The notes below the pieces were generated by a model. The model was given only the letters and a program-made list of their open reading frames with translations, was not told the DNA's origin and did not search any database. Below are positions 5,060 to 8,628 of a stretch of DNA of 8,628 nt, piece by piece; the first letter of the stretch is position 1; the number at the start of each line of letters is the position of its first letter. This DNA comes from Bacteroidota bacterium (lineage in GTDB: Bacteria > Bacteroidota > Bacteroidia > Chitinophagales > Saprospiraceae): the NCBI GenBank assembly GCA_018969455.1, contig JAGWYI010000145.1, forward strand, positions 1-8,628, written 5' to 3'. Both the position numbers and the translations under genes were made by a program.

Positions 5060-8044
5060 ATGCATTTACGCCTTCTTTTTTTCAGTTGCTTTGTTACCGC
5101 ATCCACACTCTTATCCGCTCAAGTAAGCTTTCCGCTTCCAGCGCCAAGCGACCAGCGCGATGGGTTATACGCATTTACCAATGCTACAATCTACATCGAT
5201 TATAAAACCGTGGTTGAAAACGCAACGCTTCTCATTCAGAAGGGAATCATTGTGGCTTCTGGACGCGATGTGCGCATTCCCAAAGAAGCCGTGGTGATCA
5301 ATTGTACCGGAAAAAGCATTTATCCCGCTTTTATTGAGGTGTATGGGGCCGGTTACGGCCTGCCAGTACAAGCGCCCGCTCCCCAAAATAACGGCGCCTC
5401 CAACACCAAAAGAGGCGCTTATGCCTGGAACGAAGCACTTCGGCCCGAGTATGCCGCTGTTCAAGAGTTTAGTACCGATTCAAAAAGTGCAGGCGACTGG
5501 CGCAGACTTGGCTTCGGGGCCATCCTGAGCTTTAAAGCAGATGGCATTGCACGCGGAACGGGCGTTCTGGTTTCTTTGAATGACTCCCGAGAACATGAAA
5601 ACATCGTGACCGGTAAAGCGGCCAATTTCTTTTCTTTTCGCAAAGGCAGCAGCAACACCACTTATCCAACCGCACTGATGGGCTGCATCGCACTGCTTCG
5701 CCAAACCTACCTCGATGCTCAATGGTATAAGGATGGCGGGTATAAGGAAGAAAAAAACCTCGGACTGGAAGCCTGGAATGATAATAAATCTTTGCCCCAA
5801 ATCTTTGAAGCAGATAATAAACAAGATGTGCTCCGAATCGCCCGGATTGGACAGGAATTCGGTGTAAAATACGCTGTAAAAACAGCAGGCGACGATTACC
5901 AACGCCTTGAGGAAATTAAACTAAGCGGACAAACCCTCATATTGCCCCTCAATTTTCCCGAAGCTTACGACGTAAAAGACCCTTTTGATGCAGATCAGGT
6001 TTCGTTGCGCGAACTCAAACATTGGGAAATGGCGCCCTCTAACCCAGCCCGTATAGAAGCTGCCGGTATACCATTTGTGCTTACTACGGCCGATTTGAAA
6101 GAAAAATCACGCTTTTGGGAACAATTGAGAAAGGCCATAGAGCACGGATTGAGCGAGCAGGCTGCACTTAAAGCACTTACCGCATCACCTGCTGAACTTT
6201 TGCGGGTTGCCGACAAAATGGGCACACTCCAAGCAGGAAAATTGGCCAATTTTCTGGTCACGAGTGGAAATATTTTCAAGTCGGAAACCAAAATTTTACA
6301 AAACTGGAATAAAGGCGCCGCGTTCTATTTCAAAGACCCGGCCGACCAAATGCCAGCTGCGCTGAACGGTACCTACCAACTCCAATGGGACGGTCGTGCC
6401 GCTTCCGTTATGCAAATCAAAGGAAACTCCGATGCACCAGAAGTATTCGTTCAGTTAAGCGCCGATACAACCAAAAAGACAAAAATCAATTTCAGCATTG
6501 AAAACGGCATCTACTTTTTGTCTTTTGCCGCCGATTCAAGTGAAAAAGCCCAAATCAGACTATCTGGAGTATTTGATGGCGCCCAATTTTCCGGACAAGG
6601 AAAAAATGCTGCAGGAAAGTGGATCACATGGTCTGCTGTGAAAACCAACACGCTCAACGATTTGGTAAAAGACAAATCAAATTCCGGCAACACACCCAAT
6701 ACAGGAGTTGTATGTTACCCGTTTGGCGCCTTTGGTTGGAGCCAAAAACCCAGTGCGCAAGATTTTGTAGTGCGCAACGCCACCGTTTGGACAAGCGAAT
6801 CGAACCCGGTTTTGGAAAAAACCGATGTGTGGGTAAAAGAAGGAAAAATCAACAAAATCGGCTCTAAATTGAATGTGCCGGGAAATACCCTGGAGATAGA
6901 TGGATCAGGAAAATTTTTGAGTGCCGGAATTATTGACGAACATTCCCACATCGCGGTTTCTCGGGGCGTGAATGAATTCGGACAAGAATCGAGTGCTGAA
7001 GTGCGCATTGGCGATGTACTGGATGCGGAAGACATCGACATCTATCGCCAACTGGCAGGAGGGGTTACCTCTAGCCATATTTTACATGGATCTGCCAACC
7101 CCATTGGCGGTCAAACCCAGTTGATTAAATTGCGATGGGGCTACGCACCCGAGGATCTGAAATTCCAAAATTGGCCGGGGTTCATCAAATTCGCGCTGGG
7201 CGAGAATGTAAAACAATCCAACAATGGCGGTGAGGTGAAACGCTACCCGCGCACACGTATGGGCGTGGAACAAACCTTTGTCGATTATTTCAACCGCGCC
7301 AAAACATACGGCCAAATAAAACGAAGCGGTGGCCTTTATCGGAAAGACCTGGAACTGGAGGCTCTGCTCGAAATTATTGAAAAACAACGATTTATTACTT
7401 GTCACTCCTATGTGCAATCTGAAATTACCATGATGATGCGGGTTGCAACGCAATTTGGGTTTAAAATAAACACATTTACGCACATTTTGGAAGGATACAA
7501 GGTTGCCGATAAAATGGCCAAACATGGCGTTGCAGGGAGTACCTTCAGCGACTGGTGGTCGTACAAATATGAAGTAGTAGATGCGATTCCACACAATGCT
7601 AAAATGATGCACGATGCGGGAGTTTTGGTTTGCATCAATTCGGATGATGCCGAAATGGCGCGTCGGCTCAATCAGGAAGCAGCAAAATCTGTTATGTATG
7701 GTGGCATGTCGGAGGCCGATGCCTGGAAAATGGTTACCCTGAATCCAGCCAAAGCCCTTCATGTGGATGAGCGGGTAGGGAGCATCAAAGAAGGTAAAGA
7801 CGCCGACTTGGTGCTGTGGTCGGCTAATCCATTGTCGGTTTACGCGCATGCCGATAAAACATGGGTTGACGGCATTTTATTTTTTGACCTCGACAATGAC
7901 CGCCTGTTGCGACAAGCCGTTCAAGACGAAAGAAACCGCTTGATTCAAAAAATGTTAAACAATAAAAAAGGCGGCGATAACACCGAAAAGCCAAGCCCGT
8001 CTAAAAAATACCATCACTGTGACAGCCAAGATGACGAAGGCTAA
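5060..8044 (+). CDS. Exported tandem amidohydrolase, first copy degenerate
   Basis: A 994-residue protein with an N-terminal signal peptide (1-20, basic start, hydrophobic core, L-S-A before Q21), so it probably acts in the periplasm. Two amidohydrolase-superfamily units lie in tandem. Unit 1 (about 36-425) has the edge sandwich strands (A-T-I-Y, L-L-I-Q-K-G), but E93-V94-Y95 stands where HxH is expected, so it should not bind the usual metals. A beta-rich insert (about 435-527) follows. Unit 2 (about 566-945) is intact: H628 and H630 in D-E-H-S-H, K690 in G-G-Q-T-Q-L-I-K-L-R-W-G (possible carbamylated bridging lysine), H782 in T-C-H-S-Y, H808 in F-T-H-I-L-E-G, and D862 in N-S-D-D-A-E. It ends with the sandwich strands E-G-K-D-A-D-L-V-L-W. 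The family includes imidazolonepropionase-like enzymes and prolidases; a C-N hydrolase for a small amide or peptide is likely, substrate unknown. The tail is charged and contains K-K-Y-H-H-C-D. The permease starts 15 bp downstream. Confidence 0.9.
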   Translation: MHLRLLFFSCFVTASTLLSAQVSFPLPAPSDQRDGLYAFTNATIYIDYKTVVENATLLIQKGIIVASGRDVRIPKEAVVINCTGKSIYPAFIEVYGAGYGLPVQAPAPQNNGASNTKRGAYAWNEALRPEYAAVQEFSTDSKSAGDWRRLGFGAILSFKADGIARGTGVLVSLNDSREHENIVTGKAANFFSFRKGSSNTTYPTALMGCIALLRQTYLDAQWYKDGGYKEEKNLGLEAWNDNKSLPQIFEADNKQDVLRIARIGQEFGVKYAVKTAGDDYQRLEEIKLSGQTLILPLNFPEAYDVKDPFDADQVSLRELKHWEMAPSNPARIEAAGIPFVLTTADLKEKSRFWEQLRKAIEHGLSEQAALKALTASPAELLRVADKMGTLQAGKLANFLVTSGNIFKSETKILQNWNKGAAFYFKDPADQMPAALNGTYQLQWDGRAASVMQIKGNSDAPEVFVQLSADTTKKTKINFSIENGIYFLSFAADSSEKAQIRLSGVFDGAQFSGQGKNAAGKWITWSAVKTNTLNDLVKDKSNSGNTPNTGVVCYPFGAFGWSQKPSAQDFVVRNATVWTSESNPVLEKTDVWVKEGKINKIGSKLNVPGNTLEIDGSGKFLSAGIIDEHSHIAVSRGVNEFGQESSAEVRIGDVLDAEDIDIYRQLAGGVTSSHILHGSANPIGGQTQLIKLRWGYAPEDLKFQNWPGFIKFALGENVKQSNNGGEVKRYPRTRMGVEQTFVDYFNRAKTYGQIKRSGGLYRKDLELEALLEIIEKQRFITCHSYVQSEITMMMRVATQFGFKINTFTHILEGYKVADKMAKHGVAGSTFSDWWSYKYEVVDAIPHNAKMMHDAGVLVCINSDDAEMARRLNQEAAKSVMYGGMSEADAWKMVTLNPAKALHVDERVGSIKEGKDADLVLWSANPLSVYAHADKTWVDGILFFDLDNDRLLRQAVQDERNRLIQKMLNNKKGGDNTEKPSPSKKYHHCDSQDDEG

Positions 8045-8059
8045 AAAAACTTGTTAAAC

Positions 8060-8628
8060 ATGAACGAAACGCCTGCCAAATTCAAAGCATCGCTTAGCTT
8101 GCTGGATGCGACCATGATTGTATCAGGATCCATGATCGGGTCGGGCATCTTCATTGTGAGCGCCGATATTGCCCGAAGTTTGGGATCATCCGGTTATCTG
8201 ATGCTTACCTGGGTTTTGTCTGCCCTATTAACGACGCTGGCCGCATTGAGTTACGGCGAACTTGCAGGAATGATGCCCCGCGCAGGCGGACAATATGTAT
8301 ACCTGCGTGAAGCGTACAATCCTTTGGTGGGTTTTCTATTTGGTTGGACCCAATTTACGGTTATACAAACAGGCACAATAGCCGCTGTTGCTGTGGCTTT
8401 TGCCAAATTCACCGCGGTATTTTTCCCGTTTTTCGGAACGGATAATATTTTGCTTAGACTCGGATTTTTAAACATATCGGCCGCCCAATTGCTGGCCATT
8501 ACCAGTGTGGTACTCCTTTCTTTGTGGCATACGCGTGGAATTCAGGGCGGAAAGTTGCTTCAAACCAGCTTTACGGCTGCCAAACTGGTCGCCTTATTTG
8601 GATTGATTGTGCTGGGTTTCTGGATCGG
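8060..8628 (+). CDS. APC-family amino acid permease, N-terminal part (runs off the window)
   Basis: The reading frame is open from the ATG at 8060 to the window edge, giving 189 residues of a protein that is usually about 430-500. It is strongly hydrophobic, with about five helices visible (14-35, 45-67, 87-115, 138-155, 171-189). Helix 1 contains I-G-S-G-I-F (26-31), the unwound segment that binds the amino acid backbone in APC transporters. A Y-G-E-L segment (65-68) and P-R-A-G-G-Q-Y-V-Y-L-R-E-A-Y (73-86) are also characteristic of the superfamily. It would move an amino acid or related amine across the inner membrane; specificity cannot be assigned from this fragment. No promoter fits in the 15-bp gap from the amidohydrolase, so the two are probably one transcript. 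The spacer 'aaaaaaacttgttaaac' shows no clear Shine-Dalgarno sequence. Confidence 0.93.
   Translation, partial: MNETPAKFKASLSLLDATMIVSGSMIGSGIFIVSADIARSLGSSGYLMLTWVLSALLTTLAALSYGELAGMMPRAGGQYVYLREAYNPLVGFLFGWTQFTVIQTGTIAAVAVAFAKFTAVFFPFFGTDNILLRLGFLNISAAQLLAITSVVLLSLWHTRGIQGGKLLQTSFTAAKLVALFGLIVLGFWI

Noticed and set aside
7082..7849. A 255-codon open frame on the minus strand inside the amidohydrolase
   Set aside because: It is antisense to the conserved catalytic half of the amidohydrolase. It has no domain and no promoter, and its length is explained by codon bias of the real gene.
1..8628. CRISPR arrays, tRNA or rRNA genes, insertion sequences, phage or defence genes
   Set aside because: No spaced direct repeats, cloverleaf-like sequence, transposase motif or terminal inverted repeats were seen on either strand by eye. 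The window is almost fully occupied by recognisable conserved genes.

Overview
The window looks like ordinary chromosomal DNA from a member of the Bacteroidota, perhaps a Saprospiria/Chitinophagia-type organism, though class level is only a guess. Four things point there. The gene order (mutL, two rhomboid proteases, endonuclease/exonuclease/phosphatase protein) is one I recall from this phylum. The 630-residue amidophosphoribosyltransferase-like protein and the roughly 1000-residue double amidohydrolase are both Bacteroidota-type families. Two perfect TAnnTTTG promoter boxes are present. Start codons mostly lack a Shine-Dalgarno sequence.

Layout. Positions 1-68 hold the last 21 codons and stop of mutL. 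A compact rightward cluster follows: a 225-residue rhomboid protease (77-754), a 174-bp gap with a GAT-rich repeated stretch, a 311-residue rhomboid protease with a cytosolic tail (929-1864), and a membrane-anchored EEP-fold hydrolase (1903-2952). A convergent leftward gene (2974-4866) encodes the amidophosphoribosyltransferase-like enzyme. A 193-bp divergent intergenic region carries one promoter box per strand. It separates that gene from a rightward pair: an exported tandem amidohydrolase (5060-8044) and, 15 bp later, an APC-family amino acid permease (8060 to the window edge, cut off).

How the genes may work together. The two rhomboids and the EEP protein are probably a co-inherited membrane cluster next to mutL; no shared pathway is evident. 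The leftward gene belongs with the first step of purine synthesis or a related PRPP-dependent reaction. The amidohydrolase-permease pair suggests hydrolysis of a small amide or peptide in the envelope followed by uptake of the released amino acid; this is inference.

I found no CRISPR array, tRNA, rRNA, insertion sequence, phage gene or defence system, and nothing that amounts to a new multi-gene system. The points most worth a second look are the degenerate first half of the amidohydrolase, the insertion in the PRTase domain, the GAT-rich intergenic repeat, and the altered final motif of MutL.
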